44,084 nucleotides of DNA from Chloroflexota bacterium (GCA_018004935.1 JAGNBF010000066.1:1-44084); one strand, 5' to 3'. Positions 25,852 to 35,691 are shown, numbered from the stretch's first letter. Numbers and translations: made by a program. The notes: a model not told the origin generated them from the letters alone.

Positions 25852-25962
25852 GGTTCTTTGGGGTTTCGTGGGGTATGGGCAACCCTTGTGGTTGCCCCAC
25901 ACGGGGCAGGCACAAGGTCAGCCTCTATATCTGGTGTCAACCTCCTGAATTTCTAAAGAACC
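25852..25962. mobile_element. Family B miniature element B2 (111 bp)
   Basis: The ends GGTTCTTTGGGGTTTCG and CCTGAATTTCTAAAGAACC, with core gggcaacccttgtggttgcc, make it the closest relative of B1 read in the opposite direction. The flanks CACCACTT and CGCAATTT agree at only 5 of 8 positions, so a target duplication, if any, has decayed. Confidence 0.82.
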
Positions 25963-25986
25963 CGCAATTTTTCACGGATCTTAATT

Positions 25987-26012
25987 GTGAACACGAAACC
26001 GGCCCTGTTCAC
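25987..26012. promoter_or_regulatory. Inverted repeat upstream of the ABC-F gene
   Basis: GTGAAC (25987-25992) and GTTCAC (26007-26012) form a spaced dyad 17 bases before the start codon, overlapping the likely leader. A possible operator or hairpin. Confidence 0.3.
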
Positions 26013-26028
26013 GGCAAGGAGCATCGTT

Positions 26029-27678
26029 ATGGCTGAAATTATTATGAATCTGGATAACATCACAGTCAGTTTGGGGGGGCGGGACATTTTTGTGGGATTG
26101 TGTTGGGAAGTGCAGGATAAACAGCGGATTGGGTTGGTGGGGCCGAATGGGGCGGGTAAAAGTACGCTGATGAAGCTGATTGCCCAGGAATTGACCCAGG
26201 ATGTGGGTCAGGTGTTTCGGGTATCGGGGCTGACCTGGGCACGCCTGGAGCAGGAACCGGTGATGGACAATGAGCGGACGATTTTGCAGGAGGCATTGAT
26301 GGCGCGGCCGCAAATTGCCCTGCTCGAAACACAATTAGACGCCCTGGCGGCTAAAATGGGTGAGCCAGAAGTCTATGGTAATCCCACCACTCTGGAACGA
26401 ATTATAAAACAGCAGGATCGCCTTCTTGTTGAATATGAGCAACTGGATGGAACCCGGTATACGAGTCAGGTGAAGGATGCCTTAAACCGGGCCGGGTTTG
26501 ATCAACCCTGGTGGCATGTGCCCGTGCGCCACCTGAGCGGCGGACAAAAGAAGTTGGTGTTATTGGCGAAGTTGATGGTATTGCGGCCGCGGCTTCTACT
26601 TCTGGATGAACCCGATAATCACCTGGATATTCCTGCCAAGCGAAATTTGGAACGGCTTATTAACAGCTACGATGGCTGTGTTATTCTCATCTCCCATGAT
26701 CGCTATTTGTTAGATGGGGTAGCTACACATATTGCCGAACTGGAGGCCGGTAAATTGAATCTTTACCAGGGCAATTACACAGCCTATACCACTGAGCGGC
26801 AACTGCGCCGTCTACGTCAACAACAACTTTACGCCGCCCAACAAAAAGAAATTGCTCGTATTGAGGCGGCTATTGCCCGGTTTGAATTGTGGGCTTCTCT
26901 GGTGGTGAATGAGCGACATATCCGTCAGGCGCGGAGCCGCCAGAAGATGCTTGATAAGATGGATAAGATTGAAAAAGTGAATGAGGCCCGGCGCATGAGT
27001 TTAGATCTGGCTGGGTGGCGTGGCAGTAATAAGGTGGTTGAGCTGGTAGATGTGGGCAAAATTTTGCCTAATGACCGGGTGTTATGGAATAGTCTGAACC
27101 ATACCATCTGGCATGGGGAACGGGTGGGGTTGGTGGGGCCGAATGGGGCGGGTAAATCTATGCTCCTCAAACAGTTGCTTGATCCGGAAGGGGTAGAATT
27201 TGGTGAGATTAAGATTGGCCCTAGCTCACAGATTGGTTATTACGCTCAGGAGCATGATACGCTGAACTATGAGCGGATTTTGCTGGATGAGATTCGGCAG
27301 ACGGCACCGTTAAGTGAAAATGTGGCGGTGTCTTTTCTGCAACGGTTTTTGTTTACTTATGGGCAGATTCGCGGCCGCGTGGCTGATCTCAGTGGCGGTG
27401 AAAAAAGCCGTCTGCAACTGGCCAAACTGGTGCTGGCCCGACCCAATCTGCTTCTATTGGATGAACCCACCAACAACCTGGACATTAGTTCAATTGAGGT
27501 GCTGGAAGAGACGTTGGAAGAATTTGTGGGTACGGTGATTGTCATTTCCCATGATCGGTACTTTTTGGACAAGGTAGTAGATAGAGTAATCGAATTGCGT
27601 GATGGTTCTCTGCGTGAGTTTAAAGGGGGTTATACGGATTATATTGAAGCTATGGGTAGCGAAAAACTTTCGTATTAA
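26029..27678 (+). CDS. ABC-F family ATP-binding protein (ribosome-associated type)
   Basis: Soluble tandem ATPase; ABC-F proteins act on the ribosome, in translation quality control or antibiotic protection, not in transport. The 549 residues have two ABC domains: Walker A GPNGAGKST (38-46) and GPNGAGKSM (370-378), signatures LSGGQKKLVLLAK and LSGGEKSRLQLAK, and Walker B LLLLDEPDNHLDI and LLLLDEPTNNLDI. The linker of about 80 residues (RRLRQQQLYAAQQKEIARIE) is the tRNA-interaction coiled coil. There are no membrane helices. AAGGAG 7 bases upstream fixes the start at 26029. The first Walker B has DEPDNHLD, where DEPTNHLD is usual. Subfamily not assigned. Confidence 0.92.
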   Translation: MAEIIMNLDNITVSLGGRDIFVGLCWEVQDKQRIGLVGPNGAGKSTLMKLIAQELTQDVGQVFRVSGLTWARLEQEPVMDNERTILQEALMARPQIALLETQLDALAAKMGEPEVYGNPTTLERIIKQQDRLLVEYEQLDGTRYTSQVKDALNRAGFDQPWWHVPVRHLSGGQKKLVLLAKLMVLRPRLLLLDEPDNHLDIPAKRNLERLINSYDGCVILISHDRYLLDGVATHIAELEAGKLNLYQGNYTAYTTERQLRRLRQQQLYAAQQKEIARIEAAIARFELWASLVVNERHIRQARSRQKMLDKMDKIEKVNEARRMSLDLAGWRGSNKVVELVDVGKILPNDRVLWNSLNHTIWHGERVGLVGPNGAGKSMLLKQLLDPEGVEFGEIKIGPSSQIGYYAQEHDTLNYERILLDEIRQTAPLSENVAVSFLQRFLFTYGQIRGRVADLSGGEKSRLQLAKLVLARPNLLLLDEPTNNLDISSIEVLEETLEEFVGTVIVISHDRYFLDKVVDRVIELRDGSLREFKGGYTDYIEAMGSEKLSY

Positions 27679-27682
27679 CGTA

Positions 27683-27797
27683 GCCCCCAGGGGTGGGGAA
27701 TTTTTCTGAGCGGGGTTTTTCGGGGCGAAGGCCCCGAAAAACCCCGCTGTTGGGTTCTCATCCTTCCCGTCGGGAAGGGGGATGGGGGGATGGGTCT
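27683..27797. repeat. Family A element (A5), convergent terminator position
   Basis: An 18-bp perfect stem (AGCGGGGTTTTTCGGGGC at 27709-27726, complement 27731-27748, loop GAAG), then the conserved ccttcccgtcgggaaggggg block. It fills the gap between the converging ABC-F and histidine kinase genes. Confidence 0.88.
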
Positions 27798-30653
27798 TCA
27801 GCCTAAACTTAATTGACCCAGGTAGTGATTAACAGCGCTGAGAAGCGTATCAGCACTATAAGGTTTCTGTAAGAATCCGGTGAGGGCTTTACCCACAAAC
27901 CGTTGGGTGGCTTCTATCTCATTATAACCAGACGAGAGTATGACACGCACCTGTGGATTAATACGGCGCAACTCACGCAAAGTTCGTTCCCCACTCCAGC
28001 CCGGCATAGATAGATCCAGCAACACCAGAACAATCGCCTCCTGCCGTTCCTGATATAGAGCCAGCCCCGTTTCACCGTCAGCCGCAACAATTACTTCAAC
28101 CCCCTTCAGCCCCAAAATATCGGCGACTGCTTCGCGCACGCTGGCTTCATCGTCAATCACAAGTACCTGACCCTGTAAAGCCAGAGAAGTGCTGGTGGCG
28201 TCAGTGGGGAGTATGGCCGGGGCATTATCATAGATAGGGAAAAGAAGCTTGAACGTCGTGCCTTTGCCTATTTCACTATAAACCGTTAGCCCACCCTTAT
28301 GCCCTTTGACAATGCCGATCACGGCCGCCAGGCCTAAACCGTGACCGGTTGGTTTGGTGGTGAAAAAGGGATCGAAAATTTTGGCCAGATTTTCTGGGGG
28401 AATGCCCACACCATCATCATGCAATTCCAGGATTACATATAGCCCAGGCAATAATGGCATCAGGGTGTAGTGCCAATATTTCTCATCATGAGGACCCAGG
28501 GATTGGGTTCCCGTGGCAATGGTAATCGTTCCAGCCTGCTCGCCAATGGCTTCGGCCGCGTTAATGATGAGGTTCATAACAATTTGTTGTATCTGCGCCA
28601 GGTCGGCTTCAATTTGGGGCAGGGAGGGAGTCAGGCTGGTGTGCAGATGGATGTGTTTGGGGATGGTGGCCGCAAACAGGTGCAGGTTTTCCTCGATGAG
28701 TGTATTTAGTTGGAGCGATATTATCTGGAATTGGCCTCGACCGGAGTAAGCCAGGAGTTGTTGTGTTAGCTGGGCGGCCCGTTCGGTGGCCGTGATGGCT
28801 TTTTGGAGATGCGGCCGCGATAGGTTTTCCTCTTTTGTTTTAGCCAGCGCCAGCGATGTTTGGCCTAATATGGCAACCAGTAAATTGTTGAAATCATGGG
28901 CAATGCCGCCCGCCAGTACCCCCAGACTTTCCATCTTTTGCATCTGGCGCATACCTTCTTCCGCCTGTACCCGCTGAGTCAGATCTTCCGCCAAAATAAT
29001 GAGGCCAATTTGCTGGCCTTCACCATCGAAATGGGGCACTACCCGCACCAGCAGATAACTCTTTTTGCCGTTGTTTGCGGTATACCAGATTTCTTTTTCT
29101 TCCTTCTGACCTGAGGCCAACACCCGTTCGAGCAACGGCCCTATGCCAGTATCTACCAGGGCAGGCAAAGCGAAAACAGTCAGCCCCTGTGCCAGGGTTT
29201 TGTTTTCTAGCCCGAGAATTTGTAGGCTACGAGAATTGGCATCCTTAACATAGCCTTCCTTGTTTATCACCACGATACCAATGGGAGTCTGTTCCAGCAG
29301 AATGCGCAGGTATTCGGCTTGCTGGCGAATAGTCTGCTCGGCCCGTTGTCGTTCCGTAATATCAGTCATGGAGACCAATACGAGTGGGCCAGTTTGGGTG
29401 TTGATGGGGCTGAGGGAAATTTCTACGGGGAATTCCTGGCCATCGTGCCGCCGACCAAATAAATAACGTTGGCGCCCCAGTGGGCGGGGGTGGGGGTGCT
29501 GGAAATAGGTTTCATATAAGGCTGGATGGGAGTGTTGAAACCGTTCAGGAATGAGGATTGTTACTTTTTGCCCGATAATCGCGGCAATTTCGTAACCGAA
29601 AATTGCCGTGACCTGAGCATTGGCAAACAAGATTTCCTCTTGGGCGTTGGCGACGATCATGGCATTGGGCGCGACCGCGGTCACTGATTGTAATAACTCA
29701 TCCGCCTGTTTTCGTTCCGTAATCACCGTTAAAACGACCAGAATCTGTTCGGCTGTACCTTCAGGTGTAAAGGAGAGGGCCGTTACCCGGCTGTGTATCC
29801 ATTCCCAATTACCTGTCTTGTGTCTCAGACGATAATCTATGGCCCGGGTTTTACTGGCTGTTTGTTGACTTGTTTCGTACCAAAAATGGAGAGCGGCCGC
29901 ATGATCTTCAGGATAGACGTACTCCACGAGGGAGTTAGATTTCTCTAACTCTTCCAGCGAATAACCGAGAAAACTATCCCGATTTATGTATTCAATCCGG
30001 TTACTTTGCAGGTTAAAGACGAAGATCGTGTCTGGAGAGTTTTGGGTAAGGTGGCGAAACCGCTCTTCGCTGGCGTGGAGACGGAGCAGATAACTATTAC
30101 GGATGGTGGTTGCAATAAGGAATAGCAGAGACATGACGGCGGTAAATAGAAGGAGCGAGTATGCCTGACCCGTCGGAACCCCGGGAATGAAGAAGATGGT
30201 ACTTGTGATCAAAAGGCATAAACTACTGATCAGAATGGTGGTGCGAATGGATAAGAACAGACTGGCCAGCAATATTAAAACCACAAGATAATAGAGCGCC
30301 TGGATGTCGGTGATCGCAAAAGTGGGGGAGGCGAAAATGATGGTGGCAATGGACAGAATGATGATGATGAGGAGAAGGATAGCACCAGACCGGTAATATT
30401 TTGTGCGGCTGAGGGCATAGACAATCAGCAGGCCACCTGTGGAAAAAATGATGAGAGCGGGCGCGGCCGCGAAGCGGAAATTTATGAATGTCAGGGTTAA
30501 CCCATTGATCAGGCTGGCCAGAAACAGGGCTAACGATAAGGCCGACAACATAGTAACCAGTTGGCGAGCCTCATCGCCCTGGATGGTTTGGGCTGGTCGT
30601 GTGAGTAACAACCAATAGCGCCACCAATTGCTATTCCTTTTTGTTTTGGGCAT
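27798..30653 (-). CDS. Membrane-bound hybrid sensor histidine kinase with three PAS domains and a receiver
   Basis: Senses an unknown signal and passes phosphate His to Asp. Of 951 residues, about 30-205 form six or so membrane helices. PAS-like domains start near RFRHLTQNSPDTIFVF, VTAVAPNAMIVANAQ and LLEQTPIGIVVINKEG. HisKA contains LGVLAGGIAHDFNNLL with H586. The ATPase has NLIINAAEAIG, DDGVGIPPENL, FDPFFTTK and GHGLGLAAV. The receiver (about 830-945) has VIDDEAS, the acceptor D880 in LLDLSMPG and the lysine in FLQKPYS. No output regulator lies next to it, so the receiver may act as phosphate sink or relay. No clear ribosome site. Confidence 0.93.
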   Translation of the reverse strand: MPKTKRNSNWWRYWLLLTRPAQTIQGDEARQLVTMLSALSLALFLASLINGLTLTFINFRFAAAPALIIFSTGGLLIVYALSRTKYYRSGAILLLIIIILSIATIIFASPTFAITDIQALYYLVVLILLASLFLSIRTTILISSLCLLITSTIFFIPGVPTGQAYSLLLFTAVMSLLFLIATTIRNSYLLRLHASEERFRHLTQNSPDTIFVFNLQSNRIEYINRDSFLGYSLEELEKSNSLVEYVYPEDHAAALHFWYETSQQTASKTRAIDYRLRHKTGNWEWIHSRVTALSFTPEGTAEQILVVLTVITERKQADELLQSVTAVAPNAMIVANAQEEILFANAQVTAIFGYEIAAIIGQKVTILIPERFQHSHPALYETYFQHPHPRPLGRQRYLFGRRHDGQEFPVEISLSPINTQTGPLVLVSMTDITERQRAEQTIRQQAEYLRILLEQTPIGIVVINKEGYVKDANSRSLQILGLENKTLAQGLTVFALPALVDTGIGPLLERVLASGQKEEKEIWYTANNGKKSYLLVRVVPHFDGEGQQIGLIILAEDLTQRVQAEEGMRQMQKMESLGVLAGGIAHDFNNLLVAILGQTSLALAKTKEENLSRPHLQKAITATERAAQLTQQLLAYSGRGQFQIISLQLNTLIEENLHLFAATIPKHIHLHTSLTPSLPQIEADLAQIQQIVMNLIINAAEAIGEQAGTITIATGTQSLGPHDEKYWHYTLMPLLPGLYVILELHDDGVGIPPENLAKIFDPFFTTKPTGHGLGLAAVIGIVKGHKGGLTVYSEIGKGTTFKLLFPIYDNAPAILPTDATSTSLALQGQVLVIDDEASVREAVADILGLKGVEVIVAADGETGLALYQERQEAIVLVLLDLSMPGWSGERTLRELRRINPQVRVILSSGYNEIEATQRFVGKALTGFLQKPYSADTLLSAVNHYLGQLSLG

Positions 30654-30687
30654 AACCAGAACCCTTTGGATGATAGAAAAATGTGAG

Positions 30688-30890
30688 TCTACTGCAAAAA
30701 GCCCGGTTTCTGACTAATTTAACCGGCGCTTCCAGAGAAAAAGGGGTCTTTAGGATTTCAGGGGGTTGACACCATCTGTAGGGGCAACCCTTGTGGTTGC
30801 CCTCGGCGGGGCAGGCACAAGGCCAGCCCTTACATCTAGCCGCACCCCACGAATTCCGAAAGAGCCAGAAAAAGAAACCGGGCTTTTAAC
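30688..30890. repeat. Family H hairpin interrupted by element B3
   Basis: The outer parts (gcaaaaagcccggtttctga ... agaaaccgggctttt) rejoin to match the intact copy at 9057-9120 (minus strand) once 30744-30866 and one AGAAAAAG are removed. Confidence 0.85.
30736..30874. mobile_element. Family B miniature element B3 (123 bp) with 8-bp target duplication
   Basis: The element (30744-30866) has ends GGGTCTTTAGGATTTCAGG and CCACGAATTCCGAAAGAGCC and core gggcaacccttgtggttgcc. It is flanked by perfect AGAAAAAG (30736-30743, 30867-30874). The family H copy at 9057-9120 is the empty site. Confidence 0.92.
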
Positions 30891-30934
30891 TGTTTTGACC
30901 TTTTTTCAGTGGACTCAAATGTACCGACTAAACC

Positions 30935-31005
30935 TGTTGCCTGAGCTTGTCGAAGGCAAACGGGCTTTGATAAGCTTAGCCCTCAAGAGGGTTAATAATT
31001 ATGAA
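30935..31005. repeat. Family E repeat
   Basis: aacctgttgcctgagcttgt and cgaaggcaaacgggctt, with a tail ending in ctcaagagggttaataatta. It lies upstream of the histidine kinase promoter region. Confidence 0.75.
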
Positions 31006-31078
31006 AAACGCATTATACACCATCCTCGCCATTCTCAATTTGAAGGGTAACTGTTTACAAGGTGATTGCGTACCCGGA

Positions 31079-31201
31079 CTTCCCCACCCCTAACCCCGCC
31101 CCTGGGTCGGGGAACCATTAAGGGCCGTTTTTCGCGGGCAGACGCCCGCGAAAAACGGCCCCTAAAAGGTTCCCTTGCACGCCGCGTATTCCGAAAGAAC
31201 C
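31079..31201. repeat. Family A element (A6) followed by a family B end fragment
   Basis: The conserved block ccccacccctaaccccgccc precedes an 18-bp perfect stem (GGGCCGTTTTTCGCGGGC at 31122-31139, complement 31144-31161) with loop AGAC. At 31178-31201, gcacgccgcgtattccgaaagaacc-like sequence is a lone right end of family B. The element lies between the kinase start and the 3' end of the iron-binding gene. Confidence 0.82.
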
Positions 31202-31222
31202 AACGTTATTTACGAACGAGCG

Positions 31223-32335
31223 TTAAGGCAATATCCCCAGTTCACTCAACAGCGCGGCTGTCCCTTCCAGGTCAGACAAATCATTGAGGGCGATATCCGC
31301 GGCCGCGGCATCTAATTCCGCCAGGGGGGTCAGCAAGGGGGAAACCGTCACCCCCTCCACCACCGGGTATTCAAATGTCTGCGCTGTGAAATATTGCTGG
31401 CCGGGTAGAGAGAGCAAAAAGGCCATAAACCGCTCCGCATTTGCCCGATTCTCGGCCGTTTTGAGGATGCCCGCACCAGAGACCATGATCAGGGATTCTG
31501 GCCCCTCATTGGCCATGAAATAGTTACGAACAGGGAACGTTTCTCCTTGTTCAGCCAGGAAGCGGAATAGATAGTAATGGTTGACGAAACCGATTTCGAT
31601 TTCGCCCGTGCCCACCGCCGCGACAATAGCCGTGTTATTCTCAAAGACAACCGGTTCATTGGCCTGAATACCTGCCAGCCAGGTGCGGGTGCGCTCTTCG
31701 CCCCAGATATTCCGCATGGCAGTAACCATCGCCTGGAAGGAGCCATTGCTCGGTGCCCAGCCAATTTTGCCTCGCCATTGTGGGTCGGTGAACCCTTCGA
31801 TGCTGGCGGGCAAAGCGGCTTCGGTGAGCGTATCGGTGTTGTAGACGATGACCCGGGCGCGGCCGCTAATGCCTATCCATTCTCCATTCACATCGGCGAA
31901 GCGGGCCGGTACCTGGCTGAGAATCTCCTCAGGCAAAGGGGAGAGTAGGCCAGCGGCCTCAACGGCTCCCAAACCACCTGGATCTTGGGCGTAAAAGAGA
32001 TCGGCGGGGCTATTTTCTCCTTCTTCGAGCAGGGTGGCGGCAATTTCTGCTGTACTGCCGTACCGCACTTCAACCCGGATGCCCGTCGCGGCCGCGAACT
32101 GATCAATAATCGGCTGTACCAATGTGTCGGCCCGGCCTGAGTACACGACCAACTCACCGGCTGAGGCGTCGCCCCCTTCGGTGATGGTTTCGGCCTCTGG
32201 GTCGGCTTCCGGGTCTGGCTGAGCTTCTGGGGACGCGGCCGCGTTATTGTTACGATTCGTGTTTGTGTTGCTTTGGCACGCGGCCGCGAGCAGGCACAGG
32301 AACAGAACCAACCAAAGGGATAAATATTTACGCAT
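31223..32335 (-). CDS. Fe3+-type ABC transporter substrate-binding lipoprotein
   Basis: Likely binds ferric iron outside the cell. The 370 residues have a signal with lipobox LAAAC (Cys about 20), an Asn/Glu/Pro-rich linker to about 58, then ELVVYSGRADTLVQPII, SPADLFYAQDPGGLGAVE, WRGKIGWAPSNGSFQAMV and NHYYLFRFL. The adjacent Tyr pair corresponds to the iron ligands of FbpA/FutA proteins. No permease or ATPase genes are adjacent, so its transporter is elsewhere. Four GCGGCCGC copies lie in the linker, mature part and signal region. Confidence 0.9.
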   Translation of the reverse strand: MRKYLSLWLVLFLCLLAAACQSNTNTNRNNNAAASPEAQPDPEADPEAETITEGGDASAGELVVYSGRADTLVQPIIDQFAAATGIRVEVRYGSTAEIAATLLEEGENSPADLFYAQDPGGLGAVEAAGLLSPLPEEILSQVPARFADVNGEWIGISGRARVIVYNTDTLTEAALPASIEGFTDPQWRGKIGWAPSNGSFQAMVTAMRNIWGEERTRTWLAGIQANEPVVFENNTAIVAAVGTGEIEIGFVNHYYLFRFLAEQGETFPVRNYFMANEGPESLIMVSGAGILKTAENRANAERFMAFLLSLPGQQYFTAQTFEYPVVEGVTVSPLLTPLAELDAAAADIALNDLSDLEGTAALLSELGILP

Positions 32336-32509
32336 AGTCTCAACTCCTTGATATGTTTCGTGTTACGTCTGGCGTCGGTCAGACAATGGCTTTAACACGT
32401 GCCCCTATTGTGTCTAAGAACTATAGGGGCAAACAAGGCCAGGGGTTAAGTTGCAACTTGACAGAGCGGTAAAGGAAAAATTAACCGGGGTAAAGTTGGG
32501 AGGATGAGC

Positions 32510-32737
32510 TTAACGGCGGAAGATGCGGATGAGGATGTTGAGCACAATGGTGGCGATGATGCTGATGAGGATCATCGTGGCCAGGGGGAAGTAGACCTGA
32601 AAGTTTTTACCTTCAAAATGGAAATCCCCTGGCAGGTGGCCCAGTGAGGGGAAAACACGGCTAAAAACGAGAATGACCAGCCCGCAGAAGGCGATGGCTA
32701 AACCGATGAGAATGAGTAGGCGGCCGAAGGCTTCCAT
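32510..32737 (-). CDS. DUF2905-family small membrane protein
   Basis: 75 residues with two hydrophobic helices (about 7-27 and 49-71) and between them the family core GHLPGDFHFEGKNFQVYFPLA. The function of DUF2905 is unknown, but it is very often next to ruvB, as here. The gap to ruvB (32738-32810) holds an inverted ttacgatt-type repeat. Downstream 32336-32509 shows nothing else. Confidence 0.85.
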   Translation of the reverse strand: MEAFGRLLILIGLAIAFCGLVILVFSRVFPSLGHLPGDFHFEGKNFQVYFPLATMILISIIATIVLNILIRIFRR

Positions 32738-32810
32738 AGATTTACGATTGTAGATTGTAGCTTTACGATTGGGTGGGGTTAATCGTCAATCGTAAAGCGT
32801 CAATCTACAA

Positions 32811-33860
32811 TTATATGAGACGGGGCTGGGGCGTAGGTTCCTCGGTCATTTTGCCGATGGGGGTGAGGTTAAGGTGTCTGTAGGCGTGGGGAGTAGCCAC
32901 GCGGCCGCGGGCTGTCCGCTCCAAAAATCCCAGTTGCAACAGATACGGCTCCACCACATCCATAATCGTATCCGCTTCCTCACTAATCGAAGCGGCGATT
33001 GTTTCCAGCCCCACCGGGCCACCACTGAACTTCTCAATAATGGCCAGTAACACGCGCCGGTCCAAATCATCCAACCCCAACGGATCAATCTCTAACAAAT
33101 TTAACGCTTCTTTGGCTGTAGATTGGTAAATGTGCCCTTCGGCGCGTACCTGGGCGTAATCACGTACCCGTCGGAGCAGACGCAAAGCCACACGGGGTGT
33201 GCCGCGTGCCCGGCGGGCAATCTCATTGGCCCCTTCTGGGTCAATCGGCACGTTCAGCACCCTGGCCCCTCGTGTCACAATGGAGGTAATGGCTTCAGTC
33301 TCGTAAAAATCCATTCGGTATTGCGCCCCAAATCGTGCCCGCAGGGGGGCGGTGATGAGCGCCAGCCGGGTGGTGGCTCCAATGACGGTGAAACGGGGCA
33401 GTTTGAGGCGTACATTTTTGGCCCCTGGCCCTTTGCCCACCACAATGTCTAACACGAAATCTTCCATTGCCGGGTAGAGAATCTCTTCCACAGCGCGGCC
33501 CAATCGGTGCACCTCGTCAATAAACAGGATGTCGCCAGCCCGCAGGTTTGTCAAAATGGCCGCCAGATCCCCGGCCCGTTCGATGGCTGGCCCGGCAGTG
33601 ATGCGGACATTGACACTCATCTCGTTTGCCACAATATGGGCCAGAGTCGTTTTACCCAGCCCGGGTGGGCCGTGGAATAGGATATGGTCGAGGGGTTCAC
33701 TGCGGGCTTTGGCCGCCGAGATGAGGATGTCCAGGTTAGTTTTGAGCTTTTCCTGGCCAGTGAAATCGCTGAGGCGTTGCGGCCGCAGTAACTCGGCCAG
33801 CTTTTTGTCCTCTTGTTTTTGTTGAGGCGCTATCGTTCGTTCTTTCGGTGTGTCAACCAT
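32811..33860 (-). CDS. ruvB: Holliday junction branch migration ATPase RuvB
   Basis: The hexameric motor that drives RuvA-bound Holliday junctions during recombination repair. The 349 residues show [20 protein letters not shown], Walker [10 protein letters not shown] (64-72), Walker [10 protein letters not shown] (112-120), sensor [18 protein letters not shown] with the arginine finger, and the C-terminal winged helix ending [19 protein letters not shown]. Length is normal. ruvA and ruvC are not in the window. The start ATG at 33860 has only a weak ribosome site. Confidence 0.96.
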   Translation of the reverse strand: MVDTPKERTIAPQQKQEDKKLAELLRPQRLSDFTGQEKLKTNLDILISAAKARSEPLDHILFHGPPGLGKTTLAHIVANEMSVNVRITAGPAIERAGDLAAILTNLRAGDILFIDEVHRLGRAVEEILYPAMEDFVLDIVVGKGPGAKNVRLKLPRFTVIGATTRLALITAPLRARFGAQYRMDFYETEAITSIVTRGARVLNVPIDPEGANEIARRARGTPRVALRLLRRVRDYAQVRAEGHIYQSTAKEALNLLEIDPLGLDDLDRRVLLAIIEKFSGGPVGLETIAASISEEADTIMDVVEPYLLQLGFLERTARGRVATPHAYRHLNLTPIGKMTEEPTPQPRLI

Positions 33861-34025
33861 ATGGGGCGATTATACGTCATCTGTGGGTCAAGTTGAAATT
33901 GGGGAATTGGGCAATTAGGCTAAAATCAGGGCGAGTGAGCGAGTGGACAAGGAATAACGCGACGAATGGGAATTGGCGCCACGTACTCCGTTGCTCTATC
34001 ACCCTATTAAGAAAAGGAGGCGGAA

Positions 34026-34646
34026 ATGATTTATGAATCAAAACACCCACTGGTCAAACATAAACTGGCTTTGCTCCGTTCTGTCGCCACAAAACCTAAA
34101 AAATTCCGTGAATTAGTGCGCGAACTGGCTTTGTTGCTCTGTTATGAGGCTACCCAGGATTTAGGTTTAAGCGCTATGGAAGTAGAAACCCCGATGGGGA
34201 TGGCGCAAGGCCAGGAATTAACCGACAAAATTGGCCTGGTGCCCGTTTTGCGAGCCGGGTTGGGTATGGTAGATGGTATCTGGGAACTGATGCCCCAGGC
34301 GGAAGTGTGGCATATCGGTCTGTACCGGGATGAGCGGACGCTAAAGCCGGTTTCTTACTACAACAAATTGCCCACGGCCCCGACGGTGCAGGTGTGTCTG
34401 GTACTAGACCCGATGCTGGCAACGGGTGGCTCGGCGGTGGCAACGATAGACATTTTGAAAAAATGGGGGGCGCAACGGATTAAATATGTTGGTTTGTTGG
34501 CCGCGCCCGAAGGAATTACACGTCTACAAACGGCCCACCCAGATGTTCCGATCCATATTGCCCACATTGATTCCCACCTGAACGAAATTGGCTACATCGT
34601 GCCTGGTTTGGGGGATGCGGGCGACCGGCAGTTTGGAACGGCATGA
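34026..34646 (+). CDS. upp: Uracil phosphoribosyltransferase
   Basis: Salvages uracil with PRPP to UMP in the cytoplasm. The 206 residues include [12 protein letters not shown] at the N terminus, [11 protein letters not shown], the PRPP-binding loop [11 protein letters not shown] (D128-G135) and the C-terminal [13 protein letters not shown], where the usual form is GDAGDRIFGT. The start is firm: AAGGAGG lies 7 bases upstream. It is first of a plus-strand set with a sugar-phosphate transferase and a small hypothetical gene. Confidence 0.96.
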   Translation: MIYESKHPLVKHKLALLRSVATKPKKFRELVRELALLLCYEATQDLGLSAMEVETPMGMAQGQELTDKIGLVPVLRAGLGMVDGIWELMPQAEVWHIGLYRDERTLKPVSYYNKLPTAPTVQVCLVLDPMLATGGSAVATIDILKKWGAQRIKYVGLLAAPEGITRLQTAHPDVPIHIAHIDSHLNEIGYIVPGLGDAGDRQFGTA

Positions 34647-34665
34647 TGCCCGAAATGTATTTATT

Positions 34666-35691
34666 ATGACGTATCTGTTGGTGTTTTTTATCGCGGCCGC
34701 GGCCGCGTTCCTTACCACCCCCTTGGCCCGACGCCTTTCCCTACGCTGGGGTGTTGTCGCCAGACCGGGGGGGCGTCGTTTGCATCAGGGCGTTATCCCC
34801 AAGTTGGGCGGCATCCCGTTGCTCGTAGGTTATTTGGCGGCAATGCCCCTTATCTACTGGCTGGTTCCACCTGCCGGAGATGACGCTTTGCGGTTGCGGG
34901 GAGTTTTGCTCGGTACCCTGATTATGTTTGTGGGGGGCTGGTTAGATGATCGTTACGACTTATCTCCCCGTCTCAATTTTCTCATTCAGGGGGCAGGTGC
35001 TATTGTGGCCATGGCCCACATCATCTTCATCGAATTGTTTACAAACCCCCTCAATGGTGAGCCTGTGACGTTTTTGCGCTGGTTTGCCCTGTTGTTCAGC
35101 CTGTTTTGGATGATGGGGATGATGAATGCGGTCAATTTTTTGGATGGGGTTGATGGATTGGCGGCCGGGGTGGGCATTATTGCCTTACTGATGTTTGCCT
35201 GGCATAGTGCCCGCCTGGGGGAACAGAGTCAGGTTTCTTTGTATGCCGTGCCCTTGTTTCCCATTGCTTTGGCGGGAGCATTGGTGGGTTTTCTGCCGTT
35301 TAATTTTGCCCCTGCTCGTATTTACCTGGGCACGGCTGGGGTTTATCTTTTGGGTTACAACCTGGCGACTCTGGCAATCTTATCTCCGGCGAAGATTGCC
35401 ACGGCTCTATTGGTGTTGGCAATCCCCATTTTGGATGTGGCCTGGCGTGTTGTGGATCGTGTGGTGCATGGGCGTAGCCCTTTTCAGGGCGACCGGGGTC
35501 ATTTGCACTTTTTGTTAGTAGACCGGGGCATACGAGCGCGGCCGCTGGTACTTGGTTATTATCTGGTTGCGGCCGCACTCGGTATGGTAGCTATTCTGGC
35601 CGATGAACGCACAAAGCTGATAACCTTTCTCCTGACCGGGGTGGCCATGGCGGCCTTGCTGGGTTGGTTGACTTTACGGAAATCGTCATGA
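34666..35691 (+). CDS. Undecaprenyl-phosphate sugar-1-phosphate transferase (WecA/TagO/MraY superfamily)
   Basis: Membrane enzyme loading a UDP-sugar phosphate onto the lipid carrier to start a cell-wall glycan. The 341 residues have about ten helices. Motifs: RRLHQGVIPKLGGIPLL, FVGGWLDDRYDLSP (Asp pair), NFLDGVDGLAAG (about 157-168) and GDRGHLHFLLVDRG (His-rich cytoplasmic loop of the WecA/TagO branch). It has no MraY-specific features, so WecA/TagO is preferred. ATG 34666 is chosen because it starts the first helix (TYLLVFFIAAAAAFL); upstream in-frame codons overlap upp. Two overlapping GCGGCCGC encode the Ala run. Confidence 0.9.
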   Translation: MTYLLVFFIAAAAAFLTTPLARRLSLRWGVVARPGGRRLHQGVIPKLGGIPLLVGYLAAMPLIYWLVPPAGDDALRLRGVLLGTLIMFVGGWLDDRYDLSPRLNFLIQGAGAIVAMAHIIFIELFTNPLNGEPVTFLRWFALLFSLFWMMGMMNAVNFLDGVDGLAAGVGIIALLMFAWHSARLGEQSQVSLYAVPLFPIALAGALVGFLPFNFAPARIYLGTAGVYLLGYNLATLAILSPAKIATALLVLAIPILDVAWRVVDRVVHGRSPFQGDRGHLHFLLVDRGIRARPLVLGYYLVAAALGMVAILADERTKLITFLLTGVAMAALLGWLTLRKSS

